Shown here: piece by piece, positions 9,125-17,397 of the stretch
How the letters are laid out: the number at the start of each line of letters is the position of its first letter
Position numbering within the stretch: position 1 is the first letter of the stretch
Notes under the pieces: generated by a model
The model's database searches: none
What the model saw: only the letters and a program-made list of their open reading frames with translations
What the model was told of the DNA's origin: nothing
Position numbers and translations under genes: made by a program
NCBI GenBank assembly: GCA_035575715.1
Contig: DATLXN010000022.1
Location: 133,034-197,033, forward strand
Source of the DNA: JACCSI01 sp035575715
GTDB lineage: Bacteria > Acidobacteriota > Vicinamibacteria > Vicinamibacterales > UBA2999
Direction: 5' to 3'
DNA length: 64,000 nucleotides

Positions 9125-9692
9125 GGCGCATCTCCTCAGCTAACCTCACCAGCGCGCGACTCACCGCCATCCGCGCGGCGTCGGCGCTCGGGCGCTCGGT
9201 GCTTTCAGCGATCTCTGCGTACGAGCAGCCCATCTCGATCCGCGCGATTACCACCTGCTGCTCCTCCACCGACAACCGCTCGAGCGCGCGGTCGTATTTA
9301 CCGAGCAACTCGCTGCCGATGGCCAGCTCGAGCGGCGACTGCCCGTCGCCGGGCAGCGAGTCGTCAAGCGGTTCCGCATCCGGTTGACGTCCGCGGTGGC
9401 GCACCTCATCGCAGATGCGGTTCATCACTGCCGTCCGCAGATACGCCTGTAAGGCTCCTTCCCCTTGCGGCTGGAAGCGCGACAGGTTTCGGACCGAGCG
9501 GACCAGCGTGTCCTGCACGAGGTCGTCGGTGTCGGACATGTCGCGGGCCCATCTCGGCAGCCGGCCGGAGGCCCAGCGCGTCAATCGCGGCAGATACCGC
9601 TGCAGCAGGCGATTAAGGGCGTGCCGGTCCCCTCCGCGCGCCTGTTCGAGGAGCGTCAGCGACGATGTGGCAGACGGATCCCCACCCGACAT
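9114..9692 (-). CDS. ECF sigma factor, first gene of the kinase-SagB operon
   Basis: 192 residues from the ATG at 9692; an 18-codon GTG extension to 9746 is possible. Region 2 has DTDDLVQDTLVRSVRNLSRF and region 4 has LSVEEQQVVIARIEMGCSYA with the recognition helix around ARMAVSRALVRLAEEM. It resembles the ECF groups found beside Hanks kinases in Planctomycetes and Acidobacteria, where the kinase replaces an anti-sigma factor. The 11-bp overlap with the kinase gene supports that pairing. It could control its own operon. Confidence 0.88.
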   Translation of the reverse strand: MSGGDPSATSSLTLLEQARGGDRHALNRLLQRYLPRLTRWASGRLPRWARDMSDTDDLVQDTLVRSVRNLSRFQPQGEGALQAYLRTAVMNRICDEVRHRGRQPDAEPLDDSLPGDGQSPLELAIGSELLGKYDRALERLSVEEQQVVIARIEMGCSYAEIAESTERPSADAARMAVSRALVRLAEEMRREP

Positions 9693-9779
9693 GGCGCGGC
9701 GATCATATCGAATTAGCGGGCCGGCAAACGGGTCGAGGCCGTCCACCTGGCCATTCAGGCATTGGACAGCGTCAACGCC

Positions 9780-10991
9780 TTATTTCCCGGACGGGGTCCC
9801 GGGTGCCTGAATCGACTCGATAACCTGGCGGAAGAATGTCTCCTTGGCGGGGCCGCCGGCGTGCCATCGCCACACGATGACCAGGTCATGGTCCGGCGAC
9901 ACGAAAATCGTGTTGCTGCCGGCGCCTTGGGCCTGGTAGGAATTGACGGGGAGCGTTTTTGCGCCGCCGCGCGTGTTGAGCCACCACAGGTATCCGTAGT
10001 CGGGGCTGTTCTTGGCGGCGGCCGGCGTCAGCGCGGTCTTGACGTAGGCGGCCGGAATAATCTGTTTGCCGCTCCATTGCCCGCCGCGCAACCAGAGATA
10101 GCCAAACCGCGCCATGTCCTGCGCGTTAATCCATACACCGCCGCCCCACCGCGTGCCGCCGCTGACCGACGGGAACTTCTTGCCGTCAACGTCGGCGACA
10201 CTGTTGTTGTAGGGAATCCATTGCCACGTGTTGGAGGCGCCGATCGGCCCCATCACTTCGTCCCGGAACACATCGGGAATCGGTTTTTTGAACAACCGCA
10301 GCAACGACAACGAGAACCGGTTAATTCGGACGTCGTTGTATTCGTAAAAGGTCCCGGCCTCCTGCAGCGCACGCGGCTTTCGTTCGCCGTCGCCAAACGC
10401 AACGGTGCCAACGAAGTCGTGCTTCTTGCCCCACATCTCGCCTTCCCACTCGGTCTCCTGCTGGAGATGGTTCTGCCAGGTGACTCGCGCGTTCTGGGCA
10501 GCGTCATAGCCGCCGTCCTTGATCTGTAAACCCACTGGCGCCTCGAGGTTGGTGATCAATCGATCACGAACGGCAAGACCAGCGACCGTGGCCAGCATGC
10601 TCTTCGCAACCGAATAGGTCGGCGCAACATCAGTCGTGTCGCCGAATTCGCCGACGATGTAGCCGTGGCGAATGATCAGACCGTTGGTGCCGCCACGGCT
10701 CTTGGGGATGGGACCGAGTAAGGACCCGAAGATCTTTTCCTGCGTCGAGAAATCACGCGGCCAGTTGCTCTCGCGGCCTTTCGCGAACGTGATCGCCGCT
10801 TCCAGTTTGGCTGCATCCATCCCAACTTCTGCGGGCGCCTTGTGCGCCCAGCTGCCCGCCGGTGGAAAGTAGCGCGCCGGCGGCTGCGCCGCGAGTGTGG
10901 CGAGCGAGAGATACAAGGCCACAGAGACGCAGAGGCACAGAGTGAGTTTTTCGGAGAGGCGACGCACTGTTGTCCGTGAAGAAGCTTCCAT
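9780..10991 (-). CDS. Secreted beta-lactamase-fold serine hydrolase (class C/esterase type)
   Basis: 403 residues with a signal peptide ending near ATLAAQ. The catalytic SxxK is S127-V-A-K130 in TYSVAKS, and YEYND provides the YxN-like tyrosine. Late motifs GYLWWLN and QGAGSNTIFVSPDHDLVIV fit the Beta-lactamase (PF00144) family. Such proteins are usually esterases or D-aminopeptidases acting in the periplasm. No evidence supports a role in drug resistance. The start codon follows a good Met, and the hydrophobic core begins about 16 residues in. Confidence 0.85.
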   Translation of the reverse strand: MEASSRTTVRRLSEKLTLCLCVSVALYLSLATLAAQPPARYFPPAGSWAHKAPAEVGMDAAKLEAAITFAKGRESNWPRDFSTQEKIFGSLLGPIPKSRGGTNGLIIRHGYIVGEFGDTTDVAPTYSVAKSMLATVAGLAVRDRLITNLEAPVGLQIKDGGYDAAQNARVTWQNHLQQETEWEGEMWGKKHDFVGTVAFGDGERKPRALQEAGTFYEYNDVRINRFSLSLLRLFKKPIPDVFRDEVMGPIGASNTWQWIPYNNSVADVDGKKFPSVSGGTRWGGGVWINAQDMARFGYLWLRGGQWSGKQIIPAAYVKTALTPAAAKNSPDYGYLWWLNTRGGAKTLPVNSYQAQGAGSNTIFVSPDHDLVIVWRWHAGGPAKETFFRQVIESIQAPGTPSGK

Positions 10992-11007
10992 ATTTTTCTC
11001 TCGTGTG

Positions 11008-11051
11008 GCCCGTCCGTTAGTAGCCCGTCCGTTAAGAGGCCTGTCCGTTAG
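11008..11051 (+). repeat. Three near-identical GCCYGTCCGTTAR units
   Basis: Three 13-bp units at 11008-11020, 11023-11035 and 11039-11051 lie between the serine hydrolase and the membrane protein gene. The last overlaps the TAA stop of the membrane protein. Units are 15-16 bp apart. Function is unknown. Confidence 0.8.
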
Positions 11052-12643
11052 GGCGCGCGCGGATTGACGCGCAGTAACGTATCAGAACCGCGACTGGTGA
11101 CAACCGAAAAGTCACGACCTTGTCTGACACGCTCGAGCAGCGTCTCTGCATCTTTCCCATAGCGATCGCCGTGGAAGAGGACGTGCGTGACGCGGTAGAG
11201 CCGGAGCGCGGCGGCGGTCTCAGCCGACGGAAATGTGCGCGTCGCCTCGCCCGCAGCGAGATACTCGCCTGGGATCCAGCGGCCGATGCCGTTCACCAGC
11301 GGCACGAAATCCGCGGTGGTCGAATAGAGGAGATAGTCGCCCTCCAGAAACCATTGCGGCTCTCCCGCGTACATCGGCAGTGCCACCACTCCCGTCGCGT
11401 TGTCTTGCCGCGCCAGTCGATACAGCTCCGGTATCGCCTGTGGCTGAGGGCGGCCGCCAGGGAAGTCGACGACGAAGACCTCGCCAAGGATGAGAGCTGC
11501 ACACACCGGCGCCAGGGCCGGGGCGGCGCTCCGGAACCGCTCTCGCAACCACACCACACCCATTGCACAGAGCAATGCAGAGGCAAATGTCACCAAGAGC
11601 GCAAACCGTGCGGTAGCCCGGAAGCCGCCGACACCCGGCAACAAGGACAGCAGATCGAAGGGAGCGAGACCTGCCGTCGAGGGCCCGAACGACAACGCCA
11701 TCGCCGTCAGGCCGATCGCGGCCAGTAACGGCACACGTCTGCCGGCAGTGAAGCGCACGGTCGCCATCGCGCAGGCGGCTAACGCCAGGGATGTCCATCC
11801 GAGAAACACGGTCCGCTCGCCCCAGATGCCCTGTGGCGCGGTGTAGCCACGCGCGGCCAGCGCACGACCGACCACGGTGTGCTCCGACGGCACCAGATAC
11901 GAACGCCAGTCAGCGGCGAGCGCTGCCGCTTCGCCTGTTTCGCTGCCGCGGCCGAGATAGGGCGCGAGGAACGGCAGGATGATCGCGGCAGCGAGTAGGC
12001 CACTCGCAGCGAGTTGCACCAGCCGTGTCGGCATGTCGCCGCGTTCGCGGGTCAACGCAAGCCACAGCAGCCAGGTGAAGACGAGCAGGCCAAGCATCAG
12101 TGCGAGGTACCACGACACCAGCGCGGTGAACACGGCGGGAAGCCACCACCCGGCCAGACGCGGCCACGTCGGGCGCGCCCACCATCGCTCGAGCGCCCAG
12201 ATGGTCAGCGGTAATCCGCCGTTCCAGGTGAGATTGAGATGGGCGTTATGGAGCAAGACGAACGACGAGAAGGCATAGGTCACGCCCGCCACGATCGAGG
12301 CGGGGACGTCGCGCGTCCATGAATGGGCGAGCACGAACATCGCGTAGGCGCTACAGGCCGGGCCCAACAGCTGCAGGATGTTGAATTCGAGAATCGCGTT
12401 TCCTGTCGCCCACCAGATCGGCGCGCCCAGTGCACCGAGCGCGACCATATGATCGGTATGCGCCAGTGCAGCGCGGGTCGGATGAAACATGTTGGCGTCG
12501 AACAGGCGCGCGTCGCCGCCGAGAGCGTGCCCGATCCACGCCAGCACCCAGGCCTGCACGCGTCCATCGCCAGAGTGGAGGGCGCTGTCAAACGCCGAGA
12601 GGTTGGTGAACGGCGACAACATCACCGCCGCGATCACGACCAT
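11048..12643 (-). CDS. Polytopic membrane protein, YfhO/glycosyltransferase-like
   Basis: 531 residues with about ten to eleven hydrophobic helices and a C-terminal soluble domain from about residue 400. The N-terminal loop holding LHSGDGRVQAWVLAW and a DANMFHPTRAALAHTDH segment resembles GT-C type glycosyltransferases or YfhO-like proteins, which use polyprenyl-linked sugars. The ATG at 12643 lies inside what looks like the first membrane helix. The frame continues upstream only 11 codons to the TAG of the M14 gene, so a CTG at 12673 could be the true start. No catalytic residue can be assigned with confidence. Confidence 0.65.
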   Translation of the reverse strand: MVVIAAVMLSPFTNLSAFDSALHSGDGRVQAWVLAWIGHALGGDARLFDANMFHPTRAALAHTDHMVALGALGAPIWWATGNAILEFNILQLLGPACSAYAMFVLAHSWTRDVPASIVAGVTYAFSSFVLLHNAHLNLTWNGGLPLTIWALERWWARPTWPRLAGWWLPAVFTALVSWYLALMLGLLVFTWLLWLALTRERGDMPTRLVQLAASGLLAAAIILPFLAPYLGRGSETGEAAALAADWRSYLVPSEHTVVGRALAARGYTAPQGIWGERTVFLGWTSLALAACAMATVRFTAGRRVPLLAAIGLTAMALSFGPSTAGLAPFDLLSLLPGVGGFRATARFALLVTFASALLCAMGVVWLRERFRSAAPALAPVCAALILGEVFVVDFPGGRPQPQAIPELYRLARQDNATGVVALPMYAGEPQWFLEGDYLLYSTTADFVPLVNGIGRWIPGEYLAAGEATRTFPSAETAAALRLYRVTHVLFHGDRYGKDAETLLERVRQGRDFSVVTSRGSDTLLRVNPRAP

Positions 12644-12673
12644 CAGCGCGGCGACGCCGAGATGGGTGCGCAG

Positions 12674-15343
12674 CTAGTATCCCGGTCCGAGCAACACCGC
12701 ATTCATAAACAGCAACATCGTCGCCTCGGCGTAGGCGCGGTAGTTGGCGTCTTCGGCGAACGCGATGACATGGCCCTGCCCGAAGGGCTGATGCATCAAA
12801 TAGGCTTTTTGCACGAGCAGGTCCTGGCCTTCCGGCCACACCAGGCCGGATGCGATCAAGCGGTCCTTCTTGCCGTAGATCCCGACATTGCGGCCGCTAT
12901 TCAACTTGATCGGGGCAAAGACGCGGGCGCCTTCGATCATCGCCTGTGCTTCTTCGTCGTGACCTGCACTCAACCAATGATCGGTGTCGATGGTGACGCG
13001 CATGATTGCGCCTGGCTGCGCATCGGGGCGTTCACGATCCGGTTGGATGGCCTTGTCATAGTCAAACGGCGTGGCAGCCCCAGGTTTCGCACCAGCCGCA
13101 GCAGCCCCACCAGCCCCACTCGCCGCAGCTGTCCCAGCCGGAGGCACATCCGGTCGACCGTCCTTGAGGAGCAACGTCGTGTCCAACAGACCGACGCCGG
13201 CGCCGGTCGCCCATCGCGACGCTTCGGCGAGGGTGATCAACGTGCCGCCGGCGCGGAGCCAATCTTTGAGGCGGGCGACCACTGCGTCGCCAATCTGGCC
13301 GGCGTAATTACCTGAAGGCAGCACGACGACATCGAAATCGGCAAGGTTCGCGCGTCCCAAGGACGCCGTGCGCACCGTCGTCACCGGCTGGCCAAAACGG
13401 CGTTCGAGCACGTAACGCGTCCAGCCTGCCGAGAGCGATGAGGTCGGCAGATCCCAGGCCAGCAGCACGCGGACCTTCTTCAGAAAGGCGGCTTCGTTGC
13501 TGCCAAGCGAAATGCCGGACTCGACGTAGGTCGAATCGATCGGCACGACTTCGGCGCCGTGCTTGTTCGCCAACGTCGTCAGTCGCGCATGAAGATCCGC
13601 AGGATTGCCGGCTATGCGGATCACCGCCGTGCCGAGCGGATAGCGCCGTCCGCCCATCGTGAAGGCACCGCCGACACTGTGCATGCGCACGCCTTGCTGC
13701 AGCGCCTCGGCGGCGAGGCCCGCTGCCGCGCTGCCCCACGGCACCAGATACGCGACGCGCGCCTGCGCAAACGAGCGCGTGGTGGCGGGGGCGTCGTAGG
13801 TCATCGGCACCGCCGTCGAGCGCACCGACACCGCCGAGCGGCTGGCGACCATCTCAACGTCGTAGAGCAACGGCAGGCTCCACGCGGTGATGTCGTAAAT
13901 CTGATCCGGCTGGCGGCGAGCGCGGCGTTCCTCCTGCCGCTTGATGAAGTCTGCAGGTTGATCGGTCACCGGGTCGAGCAGATTACGAATCAAGCGACCG
14001 GTCGGTTGCGCGTGGGAGACGATGAACGTGCCTGCGGGAATTTGCCGAGTCCCGATCTTGAACACTTCTTCCGCGCGACGCACTTCAATCCCTTGTGTCG
14101 CCAGATTCTTCGCCAGCTTTTCTGCGCGCGACGGGTCGTGTCCCGGCAGCAACAGGTATTCGCGGGAGGCGCTCTTCTCGCCCTCGCTGATCGCCGTGCG
14201 GCGATAGTCGAGAAATTCACGCAGCAGGCGCTCGCGATTCTTGGCCGCGGTGATCGCCGTCACCAATGCGGCGTTGGCGTGATGCATCACCGCATCCCGA
14301 TAGGTCAGCACCGTCTCGTCGTCGCGCGCATACGACAGGGCGCGCGACGACGCCTGTTCGTAGGTCATGCCGATCGATCCGTGGAAGATCGGCCACGACT
14401 CGCCGTAGCCGGGATAAAACGAGTCGTAGACCTCGCGAATGAAGTAGGGCCAGCCGCGCTCGTCGAACCGCGCGCCGTTAGCGCGCCCAAACAGGTCGAA
14501 CGCGGCAACCTGGCTCTTGGTGATGTGCGGGTTCAGCGGGTCGGCCGGCGGCGCGAAGTAGTACGAGTTGTCACCGCCCTGTTCATGCAGATCGACCGTG
14601 ACGTGCGGCCAGTAATCGCGCGCCAGTAAGATGCGGCCGCGCGTTTCGGGCTGCGTCTGGGCGAACCAGTCGCGGTTCATGTCGAACAGGTAATGATTGG
14701 AGCGTCCGCCCGGCCACGGTTCGTCGTGCTCGGCGTTGTACGGCGTCGGGTCGGCGATCGCCGCACGTCCCTGCAGGTTCTGGAACACGAAGCGCGCGCG
14801 ACCGTCCGGATTCTGCATCGGGTCGATCAACACCAGCGAGTCACGCAATACGGTGTCAACATCGGCGTCGCCTTGCGCGGCCAGCAAGTGATACGCCTCG
14901 AACAGCGCCGCGTCCGACGACGAGATTTCATTGCCGTGGACGCCGTGCGACAACCAGGTCACGACCGGCAGTTCTTTGACCAGGCGATCGCCCTCATTTC
15001 CGGAGAGGGTGCGCGGGTCTGCGAGCCGCTGCAGATCGCGTTTGACCTGATCGAGCTTGGCCATGCGGTCGGCGCTGCCGACCACCATCACCCACAGCGG
15101 ACGGTTTTCCCAGGATCGCGCGTACTCGTAGAGTCGCGTTCGAGTCGGTGCGGCTTTCGCGAGCGCCTGCAGATACGTGCCGACCTGATCGGGCGGCGTG
15201 ATCTCCATCCCAGTGTCGTAGCCGAGGATCTGCCGAATCGTCGGAATCGCCGGGTCATATTTTGCGCCGGGCCACATCGCCTCCTGGGCGACAGCGGGTA
15301 CGGCGAGCAAGAGGAGAAAGGCGGACAAAAACATTCTGTTCAT
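12674..15343 (-). CDS. Secreted zinc carboxypeptidase, family M14
   Basis: 889 residues with a signal peptide (MNRMFLSAFLLLLAVPAVAQ). The M14 zinc site is H136-G-N-E139 in SHGVHGNEISS, with the third ligand in VTVDLHEQGG. PMQNPDGRARF and FDMNRDWF supply the substrate-binding Asn/Arg elements. The long C-terminal part (about 420-889) includes a Rossmann/glutamine-amidotransferase-like segment (VVLPSGNYAGQIG) and a low-complexity Ala/Gly linker near residue 735. This arrangement is common in Bacteroidetes and acidobacterial peptidases. It probably trims peptides or peptidoglycan stems outside the membrane. Confidence 0.88.
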   Translation of the reverse strand: MNRMFLSAFLLLLAVPAVAQEAMWPGAKYDPAIPTIRQILGYDTGMEITPPDQVGTYLQALAKAAPTRTRLYEYARSWENRPLWVMVVGSADRMAKLDQVKRDLQRLADPRTLSGNEGDRLVKELPVVTWLSHGVHGNEISSSDAALFEAYHLLAAQGDADVDTVLRDSLVLIDPMQNPDGRARFVFQNLQGRAAIADPTPYNAEHDEPWPGGRSNHYLFDMNRDWFAQTQPETRGRILLARDYWPHVTVDLHEQGGDNSYYFAPPADPLNPHITKSQVAAFDLFGRANGARFDERGWPYFIREVYDSFYPGYGESWPIFHGSIGMTYEQASSRALSYARDDETVLTYRDAVMHHANAALVTAITAAKNRERLLREFLDYRRTAISEGEKSASREYLLLPGHDPSRAEKLAKNLATQGIEVRRAEEVFKIGTRQIPAGTFIVSHAQPTGRLIRNLLDPVTDQPADFIKRQEERRARRQPDQIYDITAWSLPLLYDVEMVASRSAVSVRSTAVPMTYDAPATTRSFAQARVAYLVPWGSAAAGLAAEALQQGVRMHSVGGAFTMGGRRYPLGTAVIRIAGNPADLHARLTTLANKHGAEVVPIDSTYVESGISLGSNEAAFLKKVRVLLAWDLPTSSLSAGWTRYVLERRFGQPVTTVRTASLGRANLADFDVVVLPSGNYAGQIGDAVVARLKDWLRAGGTLITLAEASRWATGAGVGLLDTTLLLKDGRPDVPPAGTAAASGAGGAAAAGAKPGAATPFDYDKAIQPDRERPDAQPGAIMRVTIDTDHWLSAGHDEEAQAMIEGARVFAPIKLNSGRNVGIYGKKDRLIASGLVWPEGQDLLVQKAYLMHQPFGQGHVIAFAEDANYRAYAEATMLLFMNAVLLGPGY

Positions 15344-15368
15344 GGTTATGGAAGGCGCGTAACTGACT

Positions 15369-15399
15369 GATCCCTGATCCCTGCTCCCTGATCCCTTTA
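15369..15399 (-). repeat. Intergenic GGATCAGGG repeat, copy 2
   Basis: Four tandem degenerate GGGATCAGG units on the minus strand fill most of the 53-bp gap between the beta-lactamase-like gene and the M14 gene. They reach the stop codon of the former. Confidence 0.75.
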
Positions 15400-16299
15400 A
15401 CGTTCAAAGTACTCGACAATCCGTGCGGCAATCCGTCCCATGCGGTCTTCGGCTTCACCGTACGAGCCGGTGATCGCATTGGTGAAAAACGAGATCACCA
15501 CCGGCCCGGACCTGGTGAATGCAATGCCGACGTCGTTGGCGAGCACGGGTGCGAAATCGCCGGTTTTGTGGCCAATAGGCACCGTGACGAAATGCGGGAG
15601 GCGTCGCGCGCCGGCTTGCTGCGCGCGCATGAAGCGAATGATCTCGTCGGATGATTTCTTCGACGTCAACGAGTTGTCGTGGATCGCCGCGAGCATGCGG
15701 CCGGTCGCCCGCGGGGTCATCTCACCGAGCCAATAGGCGCGATCGGTATTGGTCTTATCGTTGCGATCGGCACCGGGCGGCAGCGTCGCATACTTCGCAA
15801 ACAGCTCGCCGGTCGTCTGCGTCAGTCGCATCGACTCGCCGTAGCCGTTCTCCTTGAGCCACACATTGACGCGCGGCACGCCGCCCACTTTGGTGATCGC
15901 GAGATCGGTGGCGGTGTTGTCGCTGGTAATCACCATCTGCATCAAGACATCGCGCAGCGTCGGCTGGAGCCCGGCGTCGTGATAGCGGAAGATGCCCGAG
16001 CCGCCGCGGACATCGCCGGCAGTGATGGTCATGCGCTGTTCGAGCGACAAGATGCCCTTCTCGGCCATCTGATACGCGAGCATCAGGACCGGAATCTTGA
16101 TCACGCTGGCGCTGTTGAAGGTCTCATCGGCGCGGACGCCGGCTTCTTCACCGGTCGTCAGATGCTTGACCCAGATCCCGGCGCGTCCCGGAAAGGTGGC
16201 CAGATCAGCGTCGAGCAGCGGCTGCAGTTTCGCTGGCGCCTGGGCGGTAAGAAGCGCCGCGCTGCTGAGGGCCATCAGCAACGCGGCTGCCCGCGACAC
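15397..16299 (-). CDS. Class A beta-lactamase-like serine hydrolase
   Basis: 300 residues from a GTG at 16299 that has GAAGGA about 5 bp upstream, giving a signal peptide (VSRAAALLMALSSAALLTAQA). SxxK is S65-V-I-K68, SDN is 126-128 and KTG is 245-247. The omega-loop position that normally carries Glu166 of class A enzymes reads TQTTGELF; Thr seems to occupy the deacylation position unless the loop is shifted. This suggests weak or altered hydrolysis, or a D,D-peptidase-like role. The gene lies 8 bp downstream of a metallothionein gene. An open frame continues upstream to 16431 only because it reads through that gene in another frame. Confidence 0.85.
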   Translation of the reverse strand: MSRAAALLMALSSAALLTAQAPAKLQPLLDADLATFPGRAGIWVKHLTTGEEAGVRADETFNSASVIKIPVLMLAYQMAEKGILSLEQRMTITAGDVRGGSGIFRYHDAGLQPTLRDVLMQMVITSDNTATDLAITKVGGVPRVNVWLKENGYGESMRLTQTTGELFAKYATLPPGADRNDKTNTDRAYWLGEMTPRATGRMLAAIHDNSLTSKKSSDEIIRFMRAQQAGARRLPHFVTVPIGHKTGDFAPVLANDVGIAFTRSGPVVISFFTNAITGSYGEAEDRMGRIAARIVEYFER

Positions 16300-16307
16300 G
16301 TGGTCCT

Positions 16308-16460
16308 TCAGATATGACAGTGCGGATGGCGGCAATTGCAATGGAGCTCGATCTCCGGCGCCTTCTGGCAATACTCGCTGCAGAACTTGGTGCCGGCCGG
16401 CACCTGGCATTCGCAACTGGCGTGGGCACATTTTTGGGTAGTGGTGTTGGATTCAGCCAT
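16308..16460 (-). CDS. Bacterial metallothionein-like protein
   Basis: A 50-residue Cys/His-rich protein with a GGAGGA ribosome-binding site just before the ATG at 16460. Eight cysteines (11, 16, 18, 27, 31, 41, 43, 48) and histidines 13, 40, 45, 47 and 49 follow the SmtA/BmtA pattern: KCAHASCEC, then FCSEYC, then HCNCRHPHCH. It should bind Zn(II), Cd(II) or Cu(I) in the cytosol. It is followed after 8 bp by the beta-lactamase-like gene, so the two are probably co-transcribed. The similarity to known metallothioneins is by motif spacing, which I judge strong. Confidence 0.87.
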   Translation of the reverse strand: MAESNTTTQKCAHASCECQVPAGTKFCSEYCQKAPEIELHCNCRHPHCHI

Positions 16461-16500
16461 CGGACTCCTCCGCGTAGCGAGTGGACGACGAGCGATTGGG

Positions 16501-16572
16501 CGAATCCTACACCTTAGTGGCCCGAATCCGAATTAGCTCGGCATTCGGCCACGACCGATGGGCTGGCCAGGT
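16501..16572 (-). pseudogene. Degenerate second copy of the aconitase-family gene 3' end
   Basis: Two blocks match the end of the aconitase-family gene at 17385-17501: a 17-bp identical block (16501-16517) and a 27-bp block with two mismatches (16546-16572). The blocks are 45 bp closer together here. In frame it reads LASPSVVAE then diverges and stops. It lies on the other side of the PAS gene. Confidence 0.7.
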
Positions 16573-16607
16573 GCCGACCAATCCGGCGACCGTGTAGTAA
16601 CGTCTGG

Positions 16608-17360
16608 TTGTGCCAGGTCCCCCACGACCTGCTCATCGAGCACATCTTCGCCGCCTACGTCGAGCTCGACCGTGATCGCAAGATCAGCGCGATGAACGGC
16701 AATGCCGAAGTGTTGCTCCGCCGCGATCGTACCGCTGCCATCGGGCGGACACTCGAAGAAGTGATCCCGGATGCGGTGAAATCGCAGCACTGGCCGGCGT
16801 TTGTCGGGCTGGTGGCCAGCCGCAAGACCGACACGATTTCCATCTTCTACCCCTCGCAGTACCGCTGGCACGACGTCACCACGCTGCCGACGCCCGAGGG
16901 CGGCACCGTGCTGCTGATGCGCGACGTCACCGATCGCCAGTGGCTGATCCGCCGCGAGGCCGAGCGTGTGTACTTGAAAAACGTCTTCGAGGACGCGCCA
17001 GTGGCGATGTCCATGATGCGCGGCAGCGCGCTGACCATCGAATACACCAATGCCTTTGCCCGCAAGCTGCTTCACGATCGCCCTATGGTAGGGCGGAACC
17101 TGCGCGACGCCTTGCCCGACCTCGAGCAGCAGGAACTGTTCGAGGTGATAGAAAACGTCTTCCGCACCGGCGAGCCGTACCAGGGCCGGGACGTCTTCGT
17201 CCGCTTCGACCGAAATAACGACGGGGCGCTCGAAGAAGGCTATTTCGACGTCTCGTACCAGGCGGTCCGTGACTTCGACGGCACCATCTCCGGCGTGCTC
17301 AGCCTGAGCGTCGAAGTCACCGATCGCGTGCGCGACCGCCAGGCGTCGCCGTCACGCTAG
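16608..17360 (+). CDS. Two-PAS-domain protein without an output domain
   Basis: 250 residues with two PAS folds. The first (about 8-110) shows FAAYVELDRDRKISAMNGNA and GRTLEEVIP; the second (about 118-240) shows FEDAPVAMSMMRG, EYTNAFARKL and GRNLRDALPDL and ends with a VLSLSVEVTDR segment. No histidine kinase, GGDEF or DNA-binding part follows, so it may act as a single-protein sensor partner or be a fragment of a larger regulator. The start appears to be TTG at 16608; no strong ribosome-binding site is visible. It is bracketed by two copies of the aconitase 3' end and convergent with the intact one. Confidence 0.8.
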   Translation: MCQVPHDLLIEHIFAAYVELDRDRKISAMNGNAEVLLRRDRTAAIGRTLEEVIPDAVKSQHWPAFVGLVASRKTDTISIFYPSQYRWHDVTTLPTPEGGTVLLMRDVTDRQWLIRREAERVYLKNVFEDAPVAMSMMRGSALTIEYTNAFARKLLHDRPMVGRNLRDALPDLEQQELFEVIENVFRTGEPYQGRDVFVRFDRNNDGALEEGYFDVSYQAVRDFDGTISGVLSLSVEVTDRVRDRQASPSR

Positions 17361-17397
17361 ATCCAGCGGCACACCTGGCGGCGCCGAATCCTACACC

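Noticed and set aside
9780..16299. Beta-lactamase-fold genes as drug-resistance determinants
   Set aside because: The PF00144 enzyme is an esterase or peptidase type, and the class A-like protein seems to lack Glu166; resistance cannot be inferred.
15397..16431. A single 344-residue beta-lactamase starting at 16431
   Set aside because: The first 44 codons read through the metallothionein gene in another frame; the GTG at 16299 has a good ribosome-binding site and signal peptide.
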